Positions 29,599-39,468 of a stretch of 57,114 bases of DNA are shown one piece after another. This DNA comes from an uncultured Ignavibacterium sp. GTDB taxonomy: Bacteria > Bacteroidota > Ignavibacteria > Ignavibacteriales > Ignavibacteriaceae. The position numbers and the translations under genes are program-made. The notes under the pieces are model-generated. The model was not told where the DNA came from, ran no database searches, and was given only the letters and a program-made list of their open reading frames with translations. The first letter of the stretch is position 1. Each line of letters opens with the position of its first letter. Location: positions 1 to 57,114 of the forward strand of contig CAKZLD010000074.1 in NCBI GenBank assembly GCA_937125135.1. The letters run 5' to 3'.

Positions 29599-30431
29599 TT
29601 AAACTTTTTTAGAAGATTTAATTCTAAATTTCTTATTTCTTTTGAAGCAACTACAGGTATAACAAAAACATATTCTACCTTATTAAAATCAACATAAGGA
29701 ATAACAACAATTTCATTAAAAATTCCTGTTTCAAGATTTTCCATCGAATGTGCAACACCAACAGGAACAATCACAGGAATGATTGAACTCAATTCTGAAA
29801 TTACAATTCTATCACCCTTTTTTATTTGATAAGTTTTTGGAACATTGATAATTCTTAAACTATTCGATTTCCATTTGAGAACACCGTGCTCACCAGTCCT
29901 TTCGGCTTTAACGGTAAGATTTAGAGAATTATTTCTCAGTGTTTTAACTATTGCAAAATCATCTGAAACTGAAAAAACAATTCCTACAAGTCCTTTATCA
30001 CTTATAACAGGCATTCCAATTTCAACACCATCACTTTTTCCCAAATCAATAGTAACTGTTTCCTGAAGATTATTTATGAATCTTGATACAACCCGAGAAC
30101 TTAAGAGTTGAAGTTTTGAAGTGTCTTTTAATGCGAGTGAATTTTTTAATTGCTCAATTAACAAAGCGTCTTTTCTCAATTTACTCAATTGAAGCATTAG
30201 CTCTGCGTTAGTTTCCCTCAATCTTTCATTATCTTCTTTCAAGTCTTCTGAATCAAAAATGTCAGATAAAACTGAATTGACAATAGCTAAACTGCTGAAA
30301 ACCATCGCACGAAGCTTTTGAGTTTTTGCGGAAGAATCTAAAGTGATTAAGTAAAGACTAACTATTATTAAAAAAATTAGGACTAGAAATTCTTTAAAGT
30401 TTTGCCAAAAGTGATAGAAAAATTTTGACAT
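29595..30431 (-). CDS. mreC: Rod shape-determining protein MreC
   Basis: A bitopic membrane protein of 278 residues. It has a membrane segment (about residues 12-29), a coiled coil (about 62-100) and the periplasmic beta-rich MreC core with VTIDLGKSDGVEIGMPVI and KGLVGIV. It scaffolds PBP2 and RodA on the periplasmic side. It starts at the last base of mreB and overlaps mreD by 4 bases. Confidence 0.93.
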   Translation of the reverse strand: MSKFFYHFWQNFKEFLVLIFLIIVSLYLITLDSSAKTQKLRAMVFSSLAIVNSVLSDIFDSEDLKEDNERLRETNAELMLQLSKLRKDALLIEQLKNSLALKDTSKLQLLSSRVVSRFINNLQETVTIDLGKSDGVEIGMPVISDKGLVGIVFSVSDDFAIVKTLRNNSLNLTVKAERTGEHGVLKWKSNSLRIINVPKTYQIKKGDRIVISELSSIIPVIVPVGVAHSMENLETGIFNEIVVIPYVDFNKVEYVFVIPVVASKEIRNLELNLLKKFK

Positions 30432-31456
30432 TAAAATCTTCTATTACGAATTAGCACTTTTGAATAGCTATTGAGATTTTCGATTACTTTGCCTGCTCCT
30501 CTTGCAACTGCAGTAAGTGGATCTTCAGCTACGTGAACAGGGAGATTGGTTTCCATCCTGATTCTCTCATCCAATCCTTTTAACAATGCACCACCGCCTG
30601 TTAACATTACTCCTCTGTCAAGAATATCAGCAGATAATTCTGGTGGGGTTCTTTCCAAAGTCTGTTTAACTGCATCAACTATCTGAATAACTGCTTCATT
30701 CAGTGCTTCACGAATTTCAACAGAACTTACTTCTGTTGTTTTGGGCACACCACCGACCAAATCTCTACCTTTAACTTGAATCGTTACTTCTTCTTTCAAT
30801 GGAACAGCAGAACCTACTTCACATTTTATTGCTTCTGCTGTTCGCTCACCGATTAAAATATTATGATTCTTCTTGAAGTATTGAGCGATTGCATAATTCA
30901 TTTCATCGCCAGCAATTCTTATTGATTCTTCATTTACAATACCGGATAAAGCTATCACAGCTATTTCGGTTGTTCCGCCTCCGATATCTATAATCATATT
31001 TCCCACTGGAGCATTAACATCAATTCCGATTCCTATTGCTGCAGCCATCGGTTCAGCTATTAAATGAACTTCTTTTGCACCTGCGTGCTCTGCACTATCT
31101 CGCACAGCTCTTTTTTCAACTTCGGTAATTCCACTTGGAACAGCCACGATTATTCTTTTGCTAAGAACTGAATTTCCTCTAACTTTTTTTATGAATGCTC
31201 TTATCATTCCTTCAGCAATTTCAAAGTCTGCAATAACACCATCTCTGATTGGTCGAGTAACTTTTATTTCTTTATGTTCACGACCTTGCATTTCTTTTGC
31301 TGTGTTACCAAGTGCTATAATTTTTTTAGTATTTCTATCGAAAGCAACAATCGAAGGTTCGTTTAGTACAATTCCTTTTCCTTTCATATAAATCAGCGTA
31401 TTTGCTGTTCCTAAATCCATAGCAATATCGCTTGAAAAAAAATCTAAAAGGCCCAT
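30431..31456 (-). CDS. mreB: Rod shape-determining actin homolog MreB
   Basis: A 341-residue actin-like ATPase that forms membrane-associated filaments guiding cell-wall elongation. Conserved features are MDLGTANTLIY near the N-terminus (phosphate 1), VAVPSGITEVEKRAV, IAEPMAAAIGIG, MIIDIGGGTTEIAVI (phosphate 2) and MLTGGGALLKGLD (adenosine motif). An AGGAG site lies just upstream of ATG. It is the first gene of the mre cluster and lies 8 bases after purH. Confidence 0.97.
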   Translation of the reverse strand: MGLLDFFSSDIAMDLGTANTLIYMKGKGIVLNEPSIVAFDRNTKKIIALGNTAKEMQGREHKEIKVTRPIRDGVIADFEIAEGMIRAFIKKVRGNSVLSKRIIVAVPSGITEVEKRAVRDSAEHAGAKEVHLIAEPMAAAIGIGIDVNAPVGNMIIDIGGGTTEIAVIALSGIVNEESIRIAGDEMNYAIAQYFKKNHNILIGERTAEAIKCEVGSAVPLKEEVTIQVKGRDLVGGVPKTTEVSSVEIREALNEAVIQIVDAVKQTLERTPPELSADILDRGVMLTGGGALLKGLDERIRMETNLPVHVAEDPLTAVARGAGKVIENLNSYSKVLIRNRRF

Positions 31457-31464
31457 AACTCCTC

Positions 31465-32976
31465 TTAATGTTTAAAGTGTCTTATACCTGTAAATAACAT
31501 TGATAATTTATATTTATTTGCCGCCTGAATTACTTCTTCATCGCGGACAGAACCACCTGGTTGAATTATCGAAGTAACTCCTGCTTCAGCAAGTTTGATT
31601 ACTCCATCTGCAAATGGGAAAAAAGCATCGGAGGCAGCAACTGAATTTGACAAGTCAAAACCAAATTCTTTAGCTTTTGATATTGCTATTTTAACTGAAT
31701 CGAATCTTGATGTTTGACCTGCACCGATACCTAACGTAACTTTATTTTTGGCTATGATGATTGAATTTGATTTGGTATGCTTTGCAATACTCCACGCAAA
31801 TATTAAATCACCAACTTCTCTGCTCGAGGGTTTATTTTCAGTAGCAAATTTAAGATTAGAAATATTTAAAGTTGCGATATCTTTATCCTGAACTAAAAAT
31901 CCTCCGGGGATGGATTTTATTGAAATTCCTTCGGTATTAATATTCTTCAATTTTTTAATAAGTCTTCTATCCTTCTTTTTTTTGAGGATATCCAGAGCTT
32001 TAGGAGAATAATCCGGAGCAACAATTACTTCCAGAAAAATTTCATTTAATTTGTTTGCAAGAACTTCATTAACTTCTTCACCAAAAACTACAATGCCACC
32101 AAAAGCCGAAATCGGATCTGATTTTAAAGCTTGAACGTATGAATTGAAAGGACTATCCAAGGAAGCAACGCCACAAGGATTATTATGTTTTATGATTACA
32201 CAAGCAGCTGAATTTAATTCTTCGGAGAGTTCAACTCCAGCAATCAAATCAAGAATATTGTTATATGAAACTTCTTTACCATGTAATATTTCAAAATAAG
32301 AATAGAAATCACCAAATATACTAGCTCTTTGATGAGGGTTTTCGCCGTAACGTAAGTTGGCAACTAATTTTTCACTGATTCTTAGATTAAATTTTTCAAA
32401 GTTAAATTTATTCTCAAAATAATTTGAGATTGCTGTATCATAATCTGCAGTATGTGAGAATGCTTTATAAGCTAAATTCAATCTGTAGTTTTCATTAACA
32501 GAATTACTTTTTAGTTTTTCTATAAAATCAGAATATTGTTCAGGAGAAGTTAGAACAGAAACATACTTAAAATTTTTTGCTGCGGCTCTAATCAAACTTG
32601 GTCCACCAATATCAATATTTTCTATCACCTCTTCAAAAGAAACATCTTCTTTTTGTATTGTTTGTTTGAATGGATAAAGATTAACACAAACTATATCAAT
32701 CGGATTTATTTTGTTCTGTTCTGCCTGAACTAAGTCCTTCTCTTCATTTCTCATTAAAATACCACCAAAAACTTTTGGATGAAGAGTTTTAACTCGACCT
32801 TCAAATATTTCAGGGAAGCCAGTAAAACTTGAAATATCAGTATTTGGAATTTTGTTCTCGCTTAACAGCTTGGCTGTTTTTCCTGTTGCTAAAATATTGT
32901 AACCAATATCCACCAATGATTTGGAAAACTCGATAATATTTGTTTTATCAAAAACACTTATTAAAGCATATTTCAT
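31465..32976 (-). CDS. purH: Bifunctional AICAR formyltransferase/IMP cyclohydrolase
   Basis: Carries out the last two steps of IMP synthesis. The N-terminal MGS-like cyclohydrolase domain (about residues 1-150) has FDKTNIIEFSKSL and GRVKTLHPKV. The larger C-terminal formyltransferase part has LRYGENPHQ, the catalytic KHNNPCG and SDAFFPFADG. At 503 residues it is slightly shorter than E. coli PurH. It follows purN by 15 bases. Confidence 0.95.
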   Translation of the reverse strand: MKYALISVFDKTNIIEFSKSLVDIGYNILATGKTAKLLSENKIPNTDISSFTGFPEIFEGRVKTLHPKVFGGILMRNEEKDLVQAEQNKINPIDIVCVNLYPFKQTIQKEDVSFEEVIENIDIGGPSLIRAAAKNFKYVSVLTSPEQYSDFIEKLKSNSVNENYRLNLAYKAFSHTADYDTAISNYFENKFNFEKFNLRISEKLVANLRYGENPHQRASIFGDFYSYFEILHGKEVSYNNILDLIAGVELSEELNSAACVIIKHNNPCGVASLDSPFNSYVQALKSDPISAFGGIVVFGEEVNEVLANKLNEIFLEVIVAPDYSPKALDILKKKKDRRLIKKLKNINTEGISIKSIPGGFLVQDKDIATLNISNLKFATENKPSSREVGDLIFAWSIAKHTKSNSIIIAKNKVTLGIGAGQTSRFDSVKIAISKAKEFGFDLSNSVAASDAFFPFADGVIKLAEAGVTSIIQPGGSVRDEEVIQAANKYKLSMLFTGIRHFKH

Positions 32977-32991
32977 TTATTAAAGCCTAAT

Positions 32992-33597
32992 TTAATCCAG
33001 AATAAAAACTCTGTTACCTTTTATTTCAATTTTATTCAATGCAAATTTCCCGATAACAAATGGTAAAAGATTATGTTCAATACTTAAAACTCTCTCAGCT
33101 ATTTCTTCAGGAGACTTGACATCACTAATATCAACACACCTCTGAGCAATTATTTTTCCTTTATCATATTCCTTATTCACAAAATGAACTGTAGCTCCAC
33201 TAACTTTTGCAGATGACTCAAAAACTGCTTTATGTACATTCATACCATACATACCTTTACCACCAAAAGAAGGTAAAAGCGCAGGATGAATGTTAATTAT
33301 TTTATTTTCAAATTTATCAACCAATGAAGGAGGAATTAACTTTAAGTAACCAGCTAACACAATCAGTTCTATATTTCGTTTTTCTAAAAAAGAAATTAGC
33401 TCATCAACTAATTTTTCATCCTGAATTTTTGGAATAATAAAAGTATCGATCTTTTTTGATTCAGCAAGCTTTATTGCGTTACATTCTGAATCATTCGAAC
33501 ACACAACTTTAACTGCAATTAAACTTTTTAATTCCTGATTATCTAAAATAGCTTTGAGGTTAGAACCACGGCCCGATACAAAAACAGCTAAATTCAA
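32992..33597 (-). CDS. purN: Phosphoribosylglycinamide formyltransferase
   Basis: Transfers a formyl group from 10-formyl-THF to GAR in purine synthesis. The 201-residue protein shows VFVSGRGSNL near the start, VLAGYLKLIP, the catalytic INIHPALLPSF and GATVHFVN. The start is TTG at 33597; it is needed to keep the first beta strand, and a weak AAGG precedes it. It leads the purN-purH pair. The 78-base gap to pyrG could contain its promoter, but I see no clear one. Confidence 0.93.
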   Translation of the reverse strand: MNLAVFVSGRGSNLKAILDNQELKSLIAVKVVCSNDSECNAIKLAESKKIDTFIIPKIQDEKLVDELISFLEKRNIELIVLAGYLKLIPPSLVDKFENKIINIHPALLPSFGGKGMYGMNVHKAVFESSAKVSGATVHFVNKEYDKGKIIAQRCVDISDVKSPEEIAERVLSIEHNLLPFVIGKFALNKIEIKGNRVFILD

Positions 33598-33675
33598 AAG
33601 AAAATTTACCTTTTTGATTACGAAAATAATATAATCAGTTAAAATTAGTAAGCTAAGGAAGACAGAATGTAAAAA

Positions 33676-35361
<1,686 letters not shown>

Positions 35362-35414
35362 TTATAATCCCTTAAATATAAATTCTTTTTCGAGTGGCTG
35401 AAGCAAAATAATAT

Positions 35415-35433
35415 GAGTAGAAAAAATCTACTC
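35415..35433 (-). terminator. Possible weak terminator hairpin at the end of hprK
   Basis: GAGTAGA (35415-35421) pairs with TCTACTC (35427-35433) around a short A-rich loop. The hprK stop codon lies inside the hairpin. No proper T-run follows on the minus strand, so it may be only a stabilising or attenuating hairpin. It is the only structure visible in the gap between hprK and pyrG. Confidence 0.3.
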
Positions 35434-36438
35434 AAAATCGTGTTCAAAGTAGTTTACTGCTCTATCATCAATATTTTGATTGTTTAGTTTAGAGTTTAAT
35501 CGTTCCTGAAACACTTTAGCAGAATCATAACCATAATGTTTCAAAAGATAATTCAATGCAATTACTTCTGATATTACTGTAATATTTTTTCCGGGTATGA
35601 TGGGTAATTTGACATAAGGGATTTCTACATCCATTATTGAAAAAGTTTTGTTCTCTAAACCAGTTCTGGTATAATCGCTATCTTCTTTCCAGATCTCAAG
35701 CTCAACAATTATTTCGAGACGCTTTTGATATCTGATTGCACGTATCCCAAACATTTTAGCAACATTTATTAAACCCAATCCTCTGATCTCCATAAAATGT
35801 TTAGAAAGTTCTACTCCAGAGCCCATCAAAATACCTTCACCTTTTTTTGTTAATATGATTACATCATCAGCTACAAGACGATGACCACGTTCTATCAAAT
35901 CTAAAGTTACTTCGCTTTTACCAATGCCTGAACTTCCCATAAATAAAATTCCAATACCATAAACATCAACAAAAGAACCGTGAACTGATAATCTCGGAGC
36001 AAACTGATCATCTAAAAAATCGCTCAATAAATAGACTAATTTCGTAGTTGAAAATTCAGTTTGGAAAATTGGGACAGAAGCATCTTCCGCAGCTGATAAT
36101 AATTCATCATTTATTTTATTACCATTAGTAACTATGATGCAAGGAATTTCAAATCTGAAAATATTTTCTAAAGATTTCTTTCTATCTTCAGTCGAAAGTT
36201 TTTCTAAGTATTTCAGTTCGGTATTTCCAAATACCTGAACTCTTTTGTAAGAGAATAGATCAACAAACCCGGCTAATGCTAAGCCGGGTCTGTGTAAATT
36301 CTGATCAATTATTTTTCTTTCGAGATCGTGATTCTTCGTTACAAGACAAAGTTTACAAATTTTAGCTGCATTTTCATACAAGAAATTTATTGTAATGCAA
36401 TCTTTTCGAAAAATATTATTCTCATTAATTCTAATCAT
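35428..36438 (-). CDS. hprK: HPr kinase/phosphorylase
   Basis: A 336-residue enzyme that phosphorylates or dephosphorylates a Ser on HPr or a related phosphocarrier. The N-terminal domain (1-130) includes the family PGLALAGF. The C-terminal kinase domain has H153 in VHGSFV, the P-loop GSSGIGKS at 168-175, a conserved LVADD near 188-192 and the signature MEIRGLGLINVAKMFG. It overlaps raiA by 4 bases. No ptsH or ptsI gene is in the window, so its partner is not visible here. Confidence 0.92.
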   Translation of the reverse strand: MIRINENNIFRKDCITINFLYENAAKICKLCLVTKNHDLERKIIDQNLHRPGLALAGFVDLFSYKRVQVFGNTELKYLEKLSTEDRKKSLENIFRFEIPCIIVTNGNKINDELLSAAEDASVPIFQTEFSTTKLVYLLSDFLDDQFAPRLSVHGSFVDVYGIGILFMGSSGIGKSEVTLDLIERGHRLVADDVIILTKKGEGILMGSGVELSKHFMEIRGLGLINVAKMFGIRAIRYQKRLEIIVELEIWKEDSDYTRTGLENKTFSIMDVEIPYVKLPIIPGKNITVISEVIALNYLLKHYGYDSAKVFQERLNSKLNNQNIDDRAVNYFEHDFE

Positions 36439-36737
36439 CTTGCTTTATTCACCCTTTTTGATTTAATAGTTTGAAGTTGAGCCCTCATTTTTTCAACAGC
36501 ACTGCTTACTGATTTTTTAAAGTCATCGGATTCTACTTTTGAGGTTAAAGTTTGACCGGGAATTTTTAATATTACCTCAGCAATTTTAAGACTATTAACA
36601 GCGTTCTGATAACTCAATATAACATCGGCTTTAAGTAAATCATCACTAAATCGTTCAAGAGACATTAACTCATCTTTGATGTAGTCTTTAAGACTATCGT
36701 GAGCTTTGAATTTGCGTGCTGTGATCTTGATATTCAT
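36435..36737 (-). CDS. raiA: Ribosome hibernation promoting factor (short form)
   Basis: A 100-residue protein of the HPF/RaiA family, which binds the 30S decoding region in stationary phase and blocks translation. The start MNIKITARKFKAHDSLKDYI and the pattern of two helices and four strands fit the family. The length is that of the short form without the dimerisation tail. CAGGAGGT precedes ATG. Its stop overlaps the start of hprK by 4 bases, linking ribosome hibernation to carbon-state control. Confidence 0.9.
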   Translation of the reverse strand: MNIKITARKFKAHDSLKDYIKDELMSLERFSDDLLKADVILSYQNAVNSLKIAEVILKIPGQTLTSKVESDDFKKSVSSAVEKMRAQLQTIKSKRVNKAR

Positions 36738-36757
36738 ACTAACCTCCTGTTTATAAG

Positions 36758-37645
36758 TTATGATTTAGGATGCGATTTTTTATAAATCGCTTTGAGTCTT
36801 TCAACGCTAACTTGTGTATAAATTTGAGTTGTAGATAAATTCTCGTGTCCAAGTATTTCTTTTACAACTCTTAGATCAGCACCATTGTCGAGCATATGAG
36901 TAGCTGCACTATGCCTGAGTGTGTGAGGACTTTTCTTTTTGACATCACTTACCTGTGATAAATTTTTTGTAACTATTCTATGTACAAATCTTGGATTGAT
37001 TTTTCTATTGAATTTATTTCTTATTAGATAATCATCATGACTTTCGGGTGGAAATTGATTCAAATATTCTCTTAAAATTATCTCTGATTTTTCACCAATC
37101 GGAACAATCCTTGTTTTATTTCCTTTACCTAATACTTTTAATGTATGATTAGAAAAATCAACGTCTTTAATCTTTAAATTACATAGCTCACTGACTCTGA
37201 GCGCACAACCATATAAAATTTCAATAATAACTATTTTAATTATTGGATATTTTTCTCTCGAACTTTGAATTTTATAAGTCTCGATAATTGATTCCGAATC
37301 AATCACTGATGGCAATTTTTTTTCTGCTTTCGGATTTGAAATTAGGGTCAAAGGATTTTTCTGAATATAGCCATTATTAAAAGAGAAATTAAACAAGCTT
37401 CTAACAGCAGAAAGTTTTCTGGCAATACTTTTATTATCAAGATTGTTATTTGATAAATGAAACAAAAATCTTCTTATAAATTTGTCTGTTATTTCAGTGA
37501 TATTGGTTTTGTTATTTTCAGCACAAAACTTATCGAAGGTAATTAAATCATTTTTATAAGACCTTATCGTATTTGGGGAGTATCTTCTCACCGAAGATAA
37601 TTCTGATAAGAATTTTTGAATTATATGACTAATCAAATTATTCAT
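36758..37645 (-). CDS. Tyrosine recombinase XerC/XerD
   Basis: A 295-residue site-specific recombinase. It has the SAM-like N-terminal DNA-binding domain (1-95) and the catalytic domain with R150, K174, H241-x-x-R244, H267 and Y276, so all active-site residues are present. The size and the housekeeping neighbours fit chromosome dimer resolution at dif rather than a phage integrase. I cannot decide between XerC and XerD. It follows ybeY by 11 bases. Confidence 0.92.
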   Translation of the reverse strand: MNNLISHIIQKFLSELSSVRRYSPNTIRSYKNDLITFDKFCAENNKTNITEITDKFIRRFLFHLSNNNLDNKSIARKLSAVRSLFNFSFNNGYIQKNPLTLISNPKAEKKLPSVIDSESIIETYKIQSSREKYPIIKIVIIEILYGCALRVSELCNLKIKDVDFSNHTLKVLGKGNKTRIVPIGEKSEIILREYLNQFPPESHDDYLIRNKFNRKINPRFVHRIVTKNLSQVSDVKKKSPHTLRHSAATHMLDNGADLRVVKEILGHENLSTTQIYTQVSVERLKAIYKKSHPKS

Positions 37646-37656
37646 TTAAGTAATTT

Positions 37657-38088
37657 CTATTTAATAATCGACAAATTCTTAAATGACTTTAATATATTAT
37701 TCTCCACTTTGGACATTTCCTTTTTTTCAGCTTTAGTTGAATCGTTATAACCTATCAAATGTAGAATTCCGTGGACGATCAAACGCTTTAATTCTTCATT
37801 AAGATTATTTTTGAATCTTTGGGAATTATTTTTAGCATCTTCGAGAGATATAAAGATTTCTCCTTCAAGATTAGAGTTACTTTCTGAATAGTTAAAAGTT
37901 AAAATGTCGGTATTGTAATTGTGCTTTAAATATTTTTTATTCAATTCTAAAACTATTTCACTACTTACAATATTAACTTCCAAAGAGATAATCTGCAAGC
38001 CAAAATATTTAGAGAGAGCTGTAACAATTTTGTGAACATTTTTTTTCGCAATAGATTTATTGCTTGAGAATACTCTCAGATTCTTCAT
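37657..38088 (-). CDS. ybeY: YbeY-type rRNA maturation endoribonuclease
   Basis: A 143-residue protein of the UPF0054 family needed for 16S rRNA 3' maturation and ribosome quality control. It has NKKYLKHNYNTDILTF and GEIFISLEDA. The metal motif is HGILHLIGYND, with H106 and H110 intact. The third ligand position, usually His in GYDH, is Asp116 here; I recall similar changes in Bacteroidota homologs. It follows the carbonic-anhydrase-like gene by only 1 base. Confidence 0.9.
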   Translation of the reverse strand: MKNLRVFSSNKSIAKKNVHKIVTALSKYFGLQIISLEVNIVSSEIVLELNKKYLKHNYNTDILTFNYSESNSNLEGEIFISLEDAKNNSQRFKNNLNEELKRLIVHGILHLIGYNDSTKAEKKEMSKVENNILKSFKNLSIIK

Positions 38089-38089
38089 T

Positions 38090-38653
38090 TTATAAGATAT
38101 TCTTTAATGATTCCATTGTTATTTCAGAGTATTTTTTGTATCTGAAAGCTGAAGCCTCCAAATCGTCAATTTCATCTTTAGTTAAATCCCGGATAATTTT
38201 TGCAGGAACACCAGCAACTAATTTTCCGCTTGGTACTATAAAATTTGGTCTTACAACCGATCCTGCAGCAACCATTGAGTTTTCTTCAACGACAGCACCA
38301 TCAAGAACAATTGCACCAATCCCAATCAAACAAAGATTTTGAAGTGTGCAACCGTGCAATTTTACAGAATGACCAATCGTAACCTTGTCACCAATATTCA
38401 ATGGATATTTTCCATTTGTAACGTGAAGCATCGAACAATCCTGTATGTTTGTCATTGAACCAATTTTGACATAATGTACATCACCTCTGATTACAGTATT
38501 GTACCAAACGCTTGAATATTCACCAATTTCAACATCTCCAACAATCCTAACTCCATCAGCAAGAAAGACGGAGCTGTGAATTTTTGGAAAAAGATTTTCG
38601 TAAGGATATAATTTTCTGCTATCTTCTATTTTTTGAATCTGGGAGGTTGCCAT
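38090..38653 (-). CDS. Gamma-class carbonic anhydrase-like hexapeptide repeat protein
   Basis: A left-handed beta-helix protein of about 187 residues. The repeats run from GVRIVGDVEIGEYSSVWYN through VEENSMVAAGSVV. The three His at the expected zinc positions (MLHVTNG, IGHSVKLHGC) are present, so metal binding is likely; true carbonic anhydrase activity is not certain in this YrdA/PaaY-type group. ATG at 38653 is preceded by GGAAG at suitable distance. It overlaps the DUF3108 gene by 28 bases. Confidence 0.88.
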   Translation of the reverse strand: MATSQIQKIEDSRKLYPYENLFPKIHSSVFLADGVRIVGDVEIGEYSSVWYNTVIRGDVHYVKIGSMTNIQDCSMLHVTNGKYPLNIGDKVTIGHSVKLHGCTLQNLCLIGIGAIVLDGAVVEENSMVAAGSVVRPNFIVPSGKLVAGVPAKIIRDLTKDEIDDLEASAFRYKKYSEITMESLKNIL

Positions 38654-39468
38654 TCTGATTTCTTCCATTTTTTTAATTCTACTGTTACGTTTCCAATGAT
38701 GACTTTTAATTTTGCATAAATTGGTACTGCGTGTTTGTCGTTACTGAACCATCCTTCAAACGCACCTGTCAATCCGAAAATACCTTTAAATTCCGTTTCA
38801 CCCAAAAGATAAACACAATCAATTGGATAATCAACAGAATTGATAGAAATATCTTCAGATTTATCATAACAATTAAAAGTTGTTCTTTCAGGTTTTTCAT
38901 TTATGAATACTGGTGTGTTGTAAGTGCCTTTAATACCTGTCCTCATTCTCGCAAAATAAAAAAGTGATAAACCATCAAGATACTCTCTGTCTAATGATGC
39001 TGTTGAATCTGTCCAGATTTCATTTTTAGTTTTACTTCCCTTCAGGACATGAACCTTTCTTTTTCGATAATCAAAATTATAAATCGTGTAAGTGGTATCT
39101 TTTCCTAAAATAGTTCCTTTAAAATAAATTGGTATCTGATTTTTATTAAACTTTGTTTCGTAAATCTGATGCAAATCAACAAAAGGCAAACCACTATAAG
39201 AATCAATAAAAGCAATTGCAGAATAAATTGAATCAGATTCATTAAAAGAATTCACTTTAAGTTTAATTTCTCCAATGGGAATAAATAAATATTTGACTAC
39301 ATATACAATCTCTTCACCGACATCTATTTCTCTTTGAGGCTTTTCAAATAAGGAATTTTTCTGATCGTTTTTAACTTCAATTTCAGGAAAGTAAATACTA
39401 ATTTCAGTAACTAAAAAACTTAAATAAGAAACAAAAAAAGCTGAGAATAAGATCAAAGATTTTATCAT
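38626..39468 (-). CDS. DUF3108 domain protein, exported
   Basis: A 280-residue protein with an N-terminal hydrophobic segment (1-22), probably a signal peptide or anchor. The rest fits DUF3108: DVGEEIVYVVKYLFIPIGEIK near residues 50-70, SYSGLPFVDLHQIYET, LDGLSLFYFAR and a final AKLKVIIGNVTVELK. These proteins are periplasmic or membrane-associated with no known function. It begins at the stop of the upstream protease gene and may work with it in the envelope. Confidence 0.8.
   Translation of the reverse strand: MIKSLILFSAFFVSYLSFLVTEISIYFPEIEVKNDQKNSLFEKPQREIDVGEEIVYVVKYLFIPIGEIKLKVNSFNESDSIYSAIAFIDSYSGLPFVDLHQIYETKFNKNQIPIYFKGTILGKDTTYTIYNFDYRKRKVHVLKGSKTKNEIWTDSTASLDREYLDGLSLFYFARMRTGIKGTYNTPVFINEKPERTTFNCYDKSEDISINSVDYPIDCVYLLGETEFKGIFGLTGAFEGWFSNDKHAVPIYAKLKVIIGNVTVELKKWKKSEWQPPRFKK

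Noticed and set aside
36758-37645. Tyrosine recombinase as evidence of a mobile element
   Set aside because: It has Xer size and is embedded among housekeeping genes, with no flanking repeats, phage genes or att-like sites.
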